Shown in pieces: positions 37,099 to 48,018 of a stretch of DNA of 64,000 nt. The position numbers and the translations under genes were made by a program. How positions within the stretch are numbered: position 1 is the first letter of the stretch; each line of letters begins with the position of its first letter. Origin of the DNA: Gilliamella sp. B3022. Lineage in GTDB: Bacteria > Pseudomonadota > Gammaproteobacteria > Enterobacterales > Orbaceae. The stretch covers positions 2,329,306 to 2,393,305 of the forward strand of contig NZ_CP071867.1 of NCBI RefSeq assembly GCF_028751545.1, in the 5' to 3' direction. A model generated the notes under the pieces. That model saw only the letters and a program-made list of their open reading frames with translations, did no database searches and was not told where the DNA came from.

Positions 37099-38934
37099 TT
37101 ATTGTTGTAAATTTAGATAAATTTTTTCAGCTAATGGTTTAGAAATACCTTGTACTTGAGCTATTTCATCAATACTGGCATTTTTTAACTCTCTTAATCC
37201 GCCAAAATGGTTTAAAAGTGCTTTTCGTCTTTTTGCTCCTATACCATTAATGTGTTCTAATGCGCTGTCCGTAAGTTGCTTTGTCCCTTTTTTTCGTTGT
37301 CCCACAATAGCATGATCGTGAGATGCGTTACGAATTTGTTGGATAAGCAATAGAGCAGGGGAACGATCATCAAGATAATGACCTGTACCATGTGCTTCAA
37401 AAAATAGTGTTTCGAGTCCTTCTTTTCTTTCTGCACCTTTAGCTACACCGATTAAAATTGGATGATTTTTATCCCAATTAACATCTAACTGTTCAAATAC
37501 TTGTAATGCCTGGTTAAGTTGACCTTTACCACCATCAATAAAGATGATATCTGGAACTTTTTCATTAGGCAGATCTTTTTTATTATAACGACGTGTTAAG
37601 ACTTGTTCCATCGCAGCATAATCATCACCTGGCGTAATACCTGAGATATTATAGCGACGAAATTCAGATTTAACTGGTCCATTTTCATCAAATACGACAC
37701 AAGAGGCAATGGTATTTTTTCCCATAAAGTGACTGATATCAAAGCACTCCATACGATTGATTTTATCAATCCCTAAAAATGTTTTAAGTGCATCATAGCG
37801 TTGTTTTATGGTTGAATTCTCCAATAACTTGTTTTTAACAGCTGTTTGGGCATTGACTGTAGCAATATTAAGTAGTTTTAAATTATCACCTTTAGGTTCA
37901 TCAACTAATTTAACTTGATGCTGTGCAATGATAGATAAGGTTTCTTCCATTGCTTGTTTATCTGATAATGAAAAATTCAATAAAATCTTTTGAGGAATAT
38001 TTCTATTTTGATTACCTTGCAAGTAAAATTGACCTAAAAAGGTTTCAATGACTTCTTCTAATTCAGTATTTGATGGCACTTTAGGATAATATGAACGGTG
38101 ACCGAAGGTTTGTCCATTGCGAATAAATAAAACATAAATACAAGCTAAACCAAACTCATAATGGAATCCAATTACATCAAGATTATCATTATTATTGTAT
38201 ATAGCTTGTTTTTCATTGATATGTTTTATTGCTTGTAGCTGATCTCGTAATGCGGCGGCTTTCTCGAAATTAAGATCATTACTTGCTTTATGCATATCCT
38301 CAGTTATTTTTTGTAGAATCTGTTCTGAGCGTCCAGACAAAAATAATCTAACATAATTAACTTGTTCATTATAATCTTCGTCACTGACTAATCCTGATAC
38401 ACATGGTCCTAAACAACGTTTAATTTGGTATTGTAAACATGGACGTGTACGATTGCGATAAGTGCTATCCAAACATTGTCTAATTGGAAAGGTTTTTTGT
38501 AGCAGGGCTAAAATCTGTTTAACTGCATATCCACTTGGATAAGGTCCAAAAAACTCATCTTTTTTTCGATTAATTGCACCACGGTAAAGTGACAATTGTG
38601 GATGACGTTCTTTACTAAGCTTTATAAATGGATAACTTTTATCGTCTTTTAATAATACATTATAACGAGGTTGATATTTTTTAATGTAAGTTTGTTCAAG
38701 TAATAAAGCTTCAGTTTCGGTGTTGGTAATGGTAAATTCAACATGATGGATATGACTGACTAGCCTATCGGTCTTAAGCGTTTTTTTGCTACTGTTGAAA
38801 TAGCTTTTTAATCGGTTGTAGAGATCTTTGGCTTTACCCACATAAATAATGGTCTGTTTATCATTGAACATTTGATAAATACCAGGTTTATGTGGGACTG
38901 TTTTTAAAAATGATGTTGAATCAAATTGGCTCAT
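37099..38934 (-). CDS. uvrC: Excinuclease ABC subunit C
   Basis: Makes both incisions around bulky DNA lesions in nucleotide excision repair. The 611-residue protein has the GIY-YIG domain (GIYQMF, IIYVGKAKDL) at the N-terminus and the Cys-rich RPCLQYQIKRCLGPC segment. The UVR motif FEKAAALRDQLQAI, the RNase H-like domain with MECFDISH and IFIDGGKGQL, and the C-terminal helix-hairpin-helix pair follow. I use the ATG at 38934 (MSQFDS), matching E. coli; the TTG four codons earlier overlaps artM. It starts one base after the artM stop, so it may be read from the art operon. Confidence 0.97.
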   Translation of the reverse strand: MSQFDSTSFLKTVPHKPGIYQMFNDKQTIIYVGKAKDLYNRLKSYFNSSKKTLKTDRLVSHIHHVEFTITNTETEALLLEQTYIKKYQPRYNVLLKDDKSYPFIKLSKERHPQLSLYRGAINRKKDEFFGPYPSGYAVKQILALLQKTFPIRQCLDSTYRNRTRPCLQYQIKRCLGPCVSGLVSDEDYNEQVNYVRLFLSGRSEQILQKITEDMHKASNDLNFEKAAALRDQLQAIKHINEKQAIYNNNDNLDVIGFHYEFGLACIYVLFIRNGQTFGHRSYYPKVPSNTELEEVIETFLGQFYLQGNQNRNIPQKILLNFSLSDKQAMEETLSIIAQHQVKLVDEPKGDNLKLLNIATVNAQTAVKNKLLENSTIKQRYDALKTFLGIDKINRMECFDISHFMGKNTIASCVVFDENGPVKSEFRRYNISGITPGDDYAAMEQVLTRRYNKKDLPNEKVPDIIFIDGGKGQLNQALQVFEQLDVNWDKNHPILIGVAKGAERKEGLETLFFEAHGTGHYLDDRSPALLLIQQIRNASHDHAIVGQRKKGTKQLTDSALEHINGIGAKRRKALLNHFGGLRELKNASIDEIAQVQGISKPLAEKIYLNLQQ

Positions 38935-38935
38935 A

Positions 38936-39613
38936 TTAGTTTTCAAATGTGAGGGCTTTTTTCTCTATTATCCTCATAATGGTGCTTAAAAGCCCATTTA
39001 TCAAGAGGTAAACTGACCCTGCAACGACAAAAATTGAAAAATCGTAATAATCTCCATTTAGTTGATTGCTATATCCCATAATATCCATAACCGGAATCAT
39101 AGAAGCTAAAGCGGTGCCTTTTACTACAAAAACCACTTCATTAGAATAAGTAGAAAGTGCTCGTTTTAATGCATAAGGCATAATAATTTTTAATGTTTGT
39201 ATTTTATTCATACCTAAAGCTTCACACGCTTGCCACTGACCTTGTGGTACAGATTTTAAAGCTCCATAAAATATTTGCGTAGTATAGGCAGCGCTATTAA
39301 GTGTTAATGCAAGATAAGCACAGAACCAAGGTGAGGAGATAATCTCATAAAATGTTGGTACTTTACTTAAAACATCGCCAAATTGTGATGGTCCATAGTA
39401 GATTAAAAATAGCTGAACTAATAGCGGTGAACCAGTAAATATAATAATATAGGTACGTATAATTTTTTTAATTAAACAAGAATTTATTGACAATAAGCAA
39501 GAAAAGATAACCGCCAGGAGTCCTGCTGAAATAATGCCTAAAATACCTAAACTTAAGGTATCAGGAAGTCCTTGTAAAATGACTTTAAGATAGTAAATAA
39601 AATTATCAAACAT
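38936..39613 (-). CDS. artM: Arginine ABC transporter permease ArtM
   Basis: An inner-membrane subunit of the arginine importer. The 225-residue protein has five hydrophobic segments and the HisM/ArtM-type core FTGSPLLVQLFLIYYGPSQF. The EAA loop region is WQACEALGMNKIQTLKIIMPYALKR, which contacts ArtP. It follows artQ by nine bases in the order artP-artI-artQ-artM and adjoins uvrC. Confidence 0.93.
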   Translation of the reverse strand: MFDNFIYYLKVILQGLPDTLSLGILGIISAGLLAVIFSCLLSINSCLIKKIIRTYIIIFTGSPLLVQLFLIYYGPSQFGDVLSKVPTFYEIISSPWFCAYLALTLNSAAYTTQIFYGALKSVPQGQWQACEALGMNKIQTLKIIMPYALKRALSTYSNEVVFVVKGTALASMIPVMDIMGYSNQLNGDYYDFSIFVVAGSVYLLINGLLSTIMRIIEKKALTFEN

Positions 39614-39622
39614 AACGTGACC

Positions 39623-40399
39623 TTATAAACTCTTAGCGGATTTTGGTTGTTCAAAATAGGTTGAGCGCTTTTCGATTCGCGTAATAACCTTTTGGCTTAA
39701 AATAGAAATTATTAAATAAATAAGCATCGCAATGAAATACCATAGAAAAGGTTGATTGGTCCGAGCGATGATGGTTTTTGTTTGCATCATCAAATCATCG
39801 ATGGCAATTGCTGAAACTAACGCGGTATCTTTTAATAAAATCAACCATTGATTGCTCAAACCAGGTAAAGCATGACGCCACATTTGCGGCAGAATAATTC
39901 GAAAGAACGTTCGCGCTTTGCTCAATCCCAATACTTGTGCCGCTTGCTTTTGACCATTTGAAATTGCTTTAAAAGCGCCGCGTAATGTTTGAGATGCATA
40001 AACAGCATAAAGTAATGAAAGTGCAGTTACACCACATAAAAATGGATCGGGTTTAGTGTTTGCTATATCGATTTGCACCGTAAATGAAGTAAATCCAAGT
40101 GAAATTGCTATGCCATCATCTAATGACATCAATAATAATGGTAGTCCAGTATAAATTGCCACCACAATTAATAATTCGGGTAGGGCACGGATAGTCAAAT
40201 TAAATAAGGACATTAACCATGCAACGGGTTTAAAAGGAGCAGATTCTAACAGCGTAAAGATAAAGGCAAATATGATGCCGACAATTAATGACACAAAGGC
40301 TAATGATAATGTGATTGACGTTGCTTGCACTAATGGCAAGATATATCCGTCCATCGAAGATAGAATCCAGTTTGTTCCGTTGGATAGAAAGTCTGACAT
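39623..40399 (-). CDS. artQ: Arginine ABC transporter permease ArtQ
   Basis: The second permease of the arginine importer, 258 residues, with five or so membrane segments. NLTIRALPELLIVVAIYTGLP and the EAA loop AAQVLGLSKARTFFRIILPQMWRHALPG mark the family, and it matches E. coli ArtQ closely. A GC-rich hairpin separates it from artI and probably lowers its expression relative to the binding protein. Confidence 0.94.
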   Translation of the reverse strand: MSDFLSNGTNWILSSMDGYILPLVQATSITLSLAFVSLIVGIIFAFIFTLLESAPFKPVAWLMSLFNLTIRALPELLIVVAIYTGLPLLLMSLDDGIAISLGFTSFTVQIDIANTKPDPFLCGVTALSLLYAVYASQTLRGAFKAISNGQKQAAQVLGLSKARTFFRIILPQMWRHALPGLSNQWLILLKDTALVSAIAIDDLMMQTKTIIARTNQPFLWYFIAMLIYLIISILSQKVITRIEKRSTYFEQPKSAKSL

Positions 40400-40431
40400 A
40401 AAAAAACCGTATTTAAATTAAAAAAATAAAT

Positions 40432-40451
40432 TCGCCGCAGTGTTTGCGGCG
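40432..40451 (-). terminator. Intra-operon hairpin between artI and artQ
   Basis: TCGCCGCA and TGCGGCGA form an 8-bp stem with a four-base loop. On the transcribed strand a T-rich tract follows after a few bases. It can act as a partial terminator or 3'-end stabiliser, giving more binding protein than permease. Confidence 0.65.
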
Positions 40452-40486
40452 AGATCATAAAGGCATTAAGAATTAAATTTTAACGA

Positions 40487-41221
40487 CTAATTATTAAACC
40501 ATTTTTTATAAATAGCTTCTAATTCTCCATTTGCTTTTAGCTTATCGATTGCTTGATTGAATTTTTCACGAAGTTCATCATTACCTTTACGTAAAGCGAT
40601 GCTTAAACCCTCACCAAAAAATTCATGATCAGTAATCTTATCACCTAATGGTACAATTTCGGTATCTTTTCCTAACCAGTCACTTGCTACGAATGAACTT
40701 GCAACAATAGCATCAATACGTTTAGCTTTTAAATCAAGAAATGCAAATTGGTAACTATCATAACTAACAGGTTTAATATCAGGGAATTTTTCATTCAAAT
40801 ATTTTAAATAAGTCGTACCTTTTTGAATACCAACACGTTTTCCTTTAAGTTGTTCTAAACTGGTTAGGGTATCTTTTAATGTAATAAATTGAATTGAACT
40901 ATCATCGTAATATATTTTAGTAAAATCAATTTGTTTTTGTCTTTCAGCTGTGACATCTATACCAGCAATTGCTGCATCAATTCGTCGAGTTTTTAAACTA
41001 GGAATTAAACCATCAAACGACTGGTTAACAATTTTGCAAGAAACATTCATTTCACTACAAATTTTGTTAATGATATCAATATCAAAACCTACAATTTCAT
41101 TTTTATCATTAGTAAATTCAAAAGGTGCATAAGTTGCTTCTGTACCGATGATAAGGTTTTCGGCAGCTTGAGCAACAAATGTTGCACTTGCTAATAAAAC
41201 GGCTAATAATGTTTTCTTCAT
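40487..41221 (-). CDS. artI: Periplasmic arginine-binding protein
   Basis: A 244-residue family-3 solute-binding protein with a signal peptide ending VAQAAEN. The core blocks are EATYAPFEFTNDKNEIVGFDID, AAIAGIDVTAERQKQIDFT, the KGKRVGIQKGTTYLKYL segment and the ending YKKWF, as in E. coli ArtI/ArtJ. It captures arginine for ArtQMP. It lies 23 bp downstream of artP. Confidence 0.93.
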   Translation of the reverse strand: MKKTLLAVLLASATFVAQAAENLIIGTEATYAPFEFTNDKNEIVGFDIDIINKICSEMNVSCKIVNQSFDGLIPSLKTRRIDAAIAGIDVTAERQKQIDFTKIYYDDSSIQFITLKDTLTSLEQLKGKRVGIQKGTTYLKYLNEKFPDIKPVSYDSYQFAFLDLKAKRIDAIVASSFVASDWLGKDTEIVPLGDKITDHEFFGEGLSIALRKGNDELREKFNQAIDKLKANGELEAIYKKWFNN

Positions 41222-41244
41222 ATTTTCACCTAATTAGATATTAT

Positions 41245-41973
41245 TTAATGTGATAAATAAGCTTTAAATTCTTTGGTTTTAGGATGCGCAAAGCATTCTA
41301 ATTGTCCTTGCTCAATAATTTTACCGTGTTCCATATAAATCACTTGTGAAGCAACTTTACGAGCAAAATCCACTTCATGTGTAACTATAATTTGTGTAAT
41401 TCCTGTTTGTGATAATTCATTAATAATATCTGCTATTTGCGATGTAATAGCAGGATCTAATGCTGCTGTTGGCTCATCAAACAATAAGATTTGTGGCTCC
41501 ATCATCAATGCTCTAGCTATAGCTACACGTTGTTGTTGTCCTCCTGAGAGATGAAGAGGATAGCGGTGTGCCATATCATCGATTCGCAAACGTTTTAAAA
41601 TTGACATTGCTTTGTCACTGGCCTCATTTTTTGACATTTTTAATACTTGACAAGGCGCTTCAATTAGATTTTCAAGTACTGTTAAATGCGGCCATAAATT
41701 ATAATTCTGGAAAACCATACCAACATTTTTACGAAGTAAACGAATTGTTGATTCACTGATTTTTTTTGAGAAATCAAAATGAGAGTCAGCAATGGTCATT
41801 TCGCCAGATGTTGGAATTTCAAGTAAATTAAATACTTTTAATAAAGAGCTTTTTCCTGCACCACTTTGACCAAGTAATACGATGGTTTCACCCAGTGGAT
41901 AGCATAACGAAACATCATTTAAAGCCTGATGAGAACCATAAAAGCAATTAATATGGTTTAGTTCAATATTCAT
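41245..41973 (-). CDS. artP: Arginine ABC transporter ATP-binding protein
   Basis: The 242-residue ATPase of the arginine importer. Walker A is GQSGAGKSS, the Q-loop [13 protein letters not shown], the signature [17 protein letters not shown], Walker [13 protein letters not shown] and the switch VTHE. It is the first gene of the operon, and its upstream region carries ArgR-like boxes. Confidence 0.96.
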   Translation of the reverse strand: MNIELNHINCFYGSHQALNDVSLCYPLGETIVLLGQSGAGKSSLLKVFNLLEIPTSGEMTIADSHFDFSKKISESTIRLLRKNVGMVFQNYNLWPHLTVLENLIEAPCQVLKMSKNEASDKAMSILKRLRIDDMAHRYPLHLSGGQQQRVAIARALMMEPQILLFDEPTAALDPAITSQIADIINELSQTGITQIIVTHEVDFARKVASQVIYMEHGKIIEQGQLECFAHPKTKEFKAYLSH

Positions 41974-41994
41974 TCTTCATTTTCTTAAATTTAA

Positions 41995-42033
41995 ATTGAC
42001 TAAATATTACTTTTTTTTGCATAAAAATGCAAT
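41995..42033 (-). promoter_or_regulatory. Tandem ARG-like boxes upstream of artP
   Basis: TTTGCATAAAAATGCAAT at 42016-42033 is a symmetrical ARG-box variant (TGCAT, four A, ATGCA) like those of E. coli argR. A weaker box ATTGACTAAATATTACTT at 41995-42012 lies exactly 3 bp away. They sit 22-60 bp upstream of the artP start, where repression by arginine-bound ArgR would be expected. Confidence 0.65.
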
Positions 42034-42122
42034 CTAATTTATGAGACAATAATTTTAACCGTTTTTTTATTGAAATGTACCCTTAATCTGAAACTTTTTT
42101 ACAAAAAATAAATTAGTGAAAA

Positions 42123-43457
<1,335 letters not shown>

Positions 43458-43461
<4 letters not shown>

Positions 43462-43913
43462 GGTTGCTTCTCCTGATCTTTAGATAGAATTTTTTTACTT
43501 TTTAGAGTCATTTTTGGGAAGTTTTCGGTTAGAAGAGCAGTGAAAATTAATACAATAATTGATCCACCTACACTACTAAAAATAATGGGGATCCAGTTCT
43601 CTAATAAAAGTGAATAATTATCCATTATGCCCATTGCAGCAGGAATGAAAAGAATTGTCATATAACGCATAAATAGATTACAGCTGTTTTTGATCCAACA
43701 TGTAGGGATCAATTGAAATGCAAGTAAGAAAAATAGAAGTAGCAAACCAATAATACTGCCAGGAATCATTATCGGTATTATTTTTGAGATTATATTACCT
43801 AGCCATAAACAGAAAGTAAGAATAATCAATCCTCGACCATAGCTAAAAAGCGTATAATACAAAGAATAAAGTCGATGCTTTATTGTAGCGTGTTTGGCTA
43901 AAAAATGTTTCAT
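43458..43913 (-). CDS. yohJ: LrgA-family membrane protein YohJ
   Basis: A 151-residue protein with four hydrophobic segments of the LrgA/CidA type, including SIIGLLLLFFLLAFQLIPTCWI and the FIPAAMGIMDNYSLL block. It begins the yohJ-yohK-sanA transcription unit. The N- and C-termini are basic, as in the family. Confidence 0.9.
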
Positions 43914-44021
43914 AATATGATATATGCTAAATATTTCAAACTTTAATTATGATGATAATTTCTATCTGTCATTCCAATGATATTAATAGAATCGACCATA
44001 TCATACGCCCGTCAAATTCAA

Positions 44022-45455
44022 TTATCCAACTAAATAATGACAATAGTTATAAAGTTGTTTAATAATTGCTAATTTTTCAGGTTGTTGAACATACATTTCA
44101 GCCAATAATTCTAAACTTAATAAATAATCTTGGATTTTGAGTGTATTAAGTTTATCTCGACAATAGTTAAGCCAAATTGTTTGTTCTCGCTCGGTCAATG
44201 CTTGCGGATAGTTTCGAGCTTTATATCTAAAAAATAGAGTAGTCAAACGAGGATCATCAAATGCTAAAGAGAGACTATCTAATAGCTGTGTAGGCGTTGT
44301 TCGAATCGTTTCACAGCGTAATTTATCTTGATTATTGAAAAAGCCTTTGTAAATTTGAGTATCTACATCTGAATTATTTGGATAATCATTATTAACATTA
44401 AATAATTCTTGCATTTTATTCTGAAGTAATTTCTGATTTTTTTGTAACTTTTGTTGATTAATCAAACATTGTTCTACATCAAGACTTAATCGCTTTGCAT
44501 TTTCAGGTAACAAGGTTCTTAGTGGAGCGACAATAGGGCATTTATTTGTATGAATTAACTTTAATGGAATTCGTGACTCTCCAAGCTCAAGATCTTCCGT
44601 CTTTGTATACAGTTTTTCTTTTATTTGTTCAACGGGTAAATTAATAAGAAGGTCAATATCACCTGCTAAATCACATAGAACAGCTGCATTATTTTGTAAT
44701 GGATGCCAAATTATTGGAGCAACTAATGATAGATTACCTCGATAACTACCCAGCATGCCTGATACATGAACAATAGGGGTCATGTTGACAACATCAATAA
44801 GTTCAGCAACTTTATTTTTATTACGTAAAAAGAAAAAATAATTAAATAATTTGCTCTGTTTTTCTTTTATAAGCTTAGCCATAGCAATGGTTGCATAAAC
44901 ATCAGACATAGCATCATGAGCATGCTCATGCTCAATATTATTTGCTTGAGTCAGTTGTTCCAAACGAAAGCTAGGTAGCCCATTATCGTTAGTTGGCCAA
45001 TTAATACCGTCTGGTCTTAAAGCATAACAAGCCCTAACAACGTCAAGAAGATCCCACCTCGAATTACCGTTTTGCCAGCTATATGAATAGGGATCGTAAA
45101 AGTTACGATATAAAATATTACGAGTAACCTCATCATCAAACCGAATATTGTTATATCCTAAAATACATGTATTGGGTTCACTAAAAGCTTGATAAATTTG
45201 TTTGGTAAATTCAGCTTCACAAACGCCATTTTGATTTGCTTTCTGAGGTGTAATACCAGTAATTAGTACAGCTTCGGGATTTGGTAAATAATCTTGAGCA
45301 ATTTGACAATAAATAACTAAAGGATCTTCAATGATATTTAAATCATTGTCAGTTCGAATCCCCGCAAATTGAGCTGGGCGATCCAAAGCTGGATTAATAC
45401 CAAAAGTTTCATAATCATGAAAGTAAAAAGTTGGTTGCTCGACGTTATTTTTCAT
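44022..45455 (-). CDS. sbcB: Exodeoxyribonuclease I
   Basis: A single-strand-specific 3'-5' exonuclease that supports recombination and mismatch repair. The 477-residue protein starts its DEDDh domain with FYFHDYETFGINPALDRPAQFAG. It has ILGYNNIRFDDEV (second acidic motif) and HEHAHDAMSDVYATIAM (third motif with histidine), then SH3-like and helical C-terminal domains. Length and motifs match E. coli ExoI. Confidence 0.96.
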   Translation of the reverse strand: MKNNVEQPTFYFHDYETFGINPALDRPAQFAGIRTDNDLNIIEDPLVIYCQIAQDYLPNPEAVLITGITPQKANQNGVCEAEFTKQIYQAFSEPNTCILGYNNIRFDDEVTRNILYRNFYDPYSYSWQNGNSRWDLLDVVRACYALRPDGINWPTNDNGLPSFRLEQLTQANNIEHEHAHDAMSDVYATIAMAKLIKEKQSKLFNYFFFLRNKNKVAELIDVVNMTPIVHVSGMLGSYRGNLSLVAPIIWHPLQNNAAVLCDLAGDIDLLINLPVEQIKEKLYTKTEDLELGESRIPLKLIHTNKCPIVAPLRTLLPENAKRLSLDVEQCLINQQKLQKNQKLLQNKMQELFNVNNDYPNNSDVDTQIYKGFFNNQDKLRCETIRTTPTQLLDSLSLAFDDPRLTTLFFRYKARNYPQALTEREQTIWLNYCRDKLNTLKIQDYLLSLELLAEMYVQQPEKLAIIKQLYNYCHYLVG

Positions 45456-46121
45456 TGTTTAATTATGTTTTTGCTTGTTATCTGTAAAACGTGTTAGCAC
45501 AAAGGTTTTAAACTATTTTGTACAGATTGAGTACATAATTTTGTTTTTAAATGTGTACAAAATATAATTATGGCTCTCAGTGATACAAAATTAAGAATAC
45601 TTTTTAAACAAACCTAATATTGGTTTGCTATACCCTATTTATGGCAATGATTTTGGTGTAAGAATATCACAAAAAGAGACAATTGCCTTTCAATTTTAGT
45701 ATAGATGTAATGTTAACGATTTAATTTTAATCCATGAATAATGTTCATTAATAATCTGAATTAATCTGACTAAGTATTTATATAAATGTGATGAAATTAT
45801 AGAAAATTTGTGAATCTAGTAATCTCATGAAATATTAGTTAATTCCAATGTAAGAAAAAAGTTCTATTTAATAAATGAGCTTCGCTATGGTAGGGGCCAT
45901 TTATGCAAATAAGAATTATGGTGGATAAAGATTTTTTATTATTTATGGGTATTTGGTGATAGATCATTTACTTAAATTAAAAATTTTGTATAAACCAATA
46001 AAATATTTGTGACGTTGTAACTTTAAATTAAAAGTACAACATCACTATAAAAGTATTATCTCTAAAAGTATTATCTCTAAAAGTATTAATTGTTTATCAT
46101 CCATTTCATTTAAAATTTGAT
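45456..46121. other. Gene-free stretch with a 15-bp tandem repeat
   Basis: AT-rich, with no coding frame I would support. At 46048-46088 the 15-mer TAAAAGTATTATCTC is repeated 2.7 times. It lies just past the stop of the leftward hydrolase gene. Confidence 0.6.
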
Positions 46122-47177
46122 CTATTTATTCTCTTCTAATTCTTTTAAAAATTGAGTTAAATGATCTTTCCACAAATTAGCCGACAAGGTGGTACTATGC
46201 CCACTGGTTTCGTTACTTGCAGGTATTAATACATAATGAGCATGAGGAATTTTTTTTAGGGCTTTTTCCATCAGACCAACAGTCGGTGGGTTTCTTTCAT
46301 CATCTTCTGAGTTTATTGCTAATACATGTGCTTTTATTTTAATTAAATCTTTAGTTGGATCATAGTTTCTTGCTGCATCAAATTGAAATAAAAAATCATT
46401 AGTATCCATTGTAATGCGTTCTTTTAATCTACTGGCTAATAGTTCTTCTGCTTTTGCGGTACTATATGCCTTATTTTGCCAAGCAATATCACCTCCGTTG
46501 GTTGCTATATTGTAGTAATTATATACTGTTTGGAAATTTTCAGGCTGCTTATCATAAAATCCATTTTTCCAATTTGGATCGCTTTTAATAGCATTAATAA
46601 CCATTTTTCTCATAATCCAATTTCGACTAGACATAGGGGCAGGGGTTGCTGCCATTGGTACTGCAGCAGTCATAAAATCAGGATACATTGTAACCCATTT
46701 CCAAGTATTCATTCCTCCCATCGAATTACCTATAATAAGGTATAAATGATCTATTTTTAATCCATTTTTTATTAATTGGTATTGTGCATTAACCATATCC
46801 GCATAATCATAATGTGGAAAATCACCTTTCATACCATCCGAAGGTTTTGATGATTGTCCTGTACCTATAGCATCAGGAAGAATAATAAAGTACTTTTCTG
46901 CATCTAATGGCATTCCTTTATCAAATAAAGCATGGCCAAAACTATCATTTAACATTGATTCTCCATTACCAGTAGTTCCATGTAATATTAAAACTGGCTT
47001 ATTTTCTGGATTTCCAAGAGTTATATAATGTATTGATAATTTTGGCATTGTATTGCCATCATTAAATTTGAAATGATTAATAATGTAATTCGATTCATTT
47101 TTATTATTAAAATCAAGACAGAACCCTAAAGAAGGAATTATAAGTAAAACGAATAGTTTTTTCTTAAAATTGACCAT
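46122..47177 (-). CDS. Exported alpha/beta hydrolase (homoserine acetyltransferase-like fold)
   Basis: A 351-residue protein with a signal peptide (a basic start, then LFVLLIIPSLGFC) and an alpha/beta hydrolase domain. The oxyanion region is LILHGTTGNGES. The nucleophile elbow GNSMGGMNTW has Ser152, an acid is likely in INSEDDERNPP, and the histidine is in SGHSTT. The layout resembles MetX-type acyltransferases, but a periplasmic location makes a methionine-synthesis role unlikely. A secreted esterase or acyltransferase is the safer reading. It stands alone between long gaps. Confidence 0.78.
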   Translation of the reverse strand: MVNFKKKLFVLLIIPSLGFCLDFNNKNESNYIINHFKFNDGNTMPKLSIHYITLGNPENKPVLILHGTTGNGESMLNDSFGHALFDKGMPLDAEKYFIILPDAIGTGQSSKPSDGMKGDFPHYDYADMVNAQYQLIKNGLKIDHLYLIIGNSMGGMNTWKWVTMYPDFMTAAVPMAATPAPMSSRNWIMRKMVINAIKSDPNWKNGFYDKQPENFQTVYNYYNIATNGGDIAWQNKAYSTAKAEELLASRLKERITMDTNDFLFQFDAARNYDPTKDLIKIKAHVLAINSEDDERNPPTVGLMEKALKKIPHAHYVLIPASNETSGHSTTLSANLWKDHLTQFLKELEENK

Positions 47178-47456
47178 AATTTATTTTGTGTAATTGCTAT
47201 TTATTTTCACAATTTAGCTCTACTGGATTTAAATAGGAAATGAATATTTTGTTAATTGTGATTAATCTCTCAATATTTAGTTAGAATCAACATTTAGAAT
47301 TGATCATTTTATTATTTAAAAAATTTTGTGTTATACGAAAGATCACATAAAAAATGCAAATAGATTAAAATTGAAAGATTATTATTAGGATATAGAAAAC
47401 AATGAAGAGCTTTAATTTAATTTAGTTAAAATTGAATATCAATTTGGTTGAAAAAT
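47178..47456. other. AT-rich intergenic region
   Basis: This holds the upstream region of the exported hydrolase and nothing else I can identify. Confidence 0.5.
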
Positions 47457-47490
47457 AAAAAAGGAATGAATTGATAACATTCCTTTTTTT
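47457..47490 (-). terminator. Rho-independent terminator of the yjcE-ubiT operon
   Basis: AAAAAAGGAATG pairs with CATTCCTTTTTT around a nine-base loop, with T runs on both strands. It is 22 bases beyond the ubiT stop. Confidence 0.85.
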
Positions 47491-47511
47491 ATTATGAATA
47501 ATCGATAATTT

Positions 47512-48018
47512 TTATTCTTTTGGTGCACTCTCAATTACGTTTGCTAACTTTTCAAGAGTTATTCTGAGCGGTTTAGGCATAGATTCTAATTCAATTGAAT
47601 CCATTAAGTTTTTAACGTAGAGACCAAGCTCAGTATCACCTTCAACAATTAATCGACGTTGAAAAAAGAGAGTATCAGGGTCTTGACGTCTAGTAGCAAT
47701 CATTATTAGATCATTCGCATTGCCAATAAAGCTTACATCAGCAATTTCCTCTCGACTGACAACTAATTTATTCTCGATTAGACTAACAAACCATACTAAT
47801 TGTAGATCCGTAACTTGAATTTTAAGCCAGCGATTTTCTAAAAAATCAAGATCACCATCCTCAAGTGAATGTTTAAACTGTATTTGTAACAATTGTTCAA
47901 TAACTTGTTTTTTTAAATTAAAAGGAATACAGCGTAAGGTAATTCCTAACACTTGAGGTGCTTTATCCACAAATGTTGTATGTATTTTTCCTAATAAATT
48001 ATGCTGGCTTTCTATCAT
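47512..48018 (-). CDS. ubiT: Ubiquinone anaerobic biosynthesis accessory factor UbiT
   Basis: A 168-residue SCP2-domain protein that in E. coli (YhbT) binds ubiquinone precursors and is needed for O2-independent ubiquinone synthesis with UbiU and UbiV. LEDGDLDFLENRWLKIQVTDL and QDPDTLFFQRRLIVEGDTELGL are near-signature blocks. The start codon follows the yjcE stop directly (TAAATG), so the two are co-translated. UbiU and UbiV are not in this window. Confidence 0.93.
   Translation of the reverse strand: MIESQHNLLGKIHTTFVDKAPQVLGITLRCIPFNLKKQVIEQLLQIQFKHSLEDGDLDFLENRWLKIQVTDLQLVWFVSLIENKLVVSREEIADVSFIGNANDLIMIATRRQDPDTLFFQRRLIVEGDTELGLYVKNLMDSIELESMPKPLRITLEKLANVIESAPKE

Noticed and set aside
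46048-46088. Possible CRISPR-like repeat
   Set aside because: Units of 15 bp are directly adjacent with no spacers and fewer than three copies; it is a simple tandem repeat.
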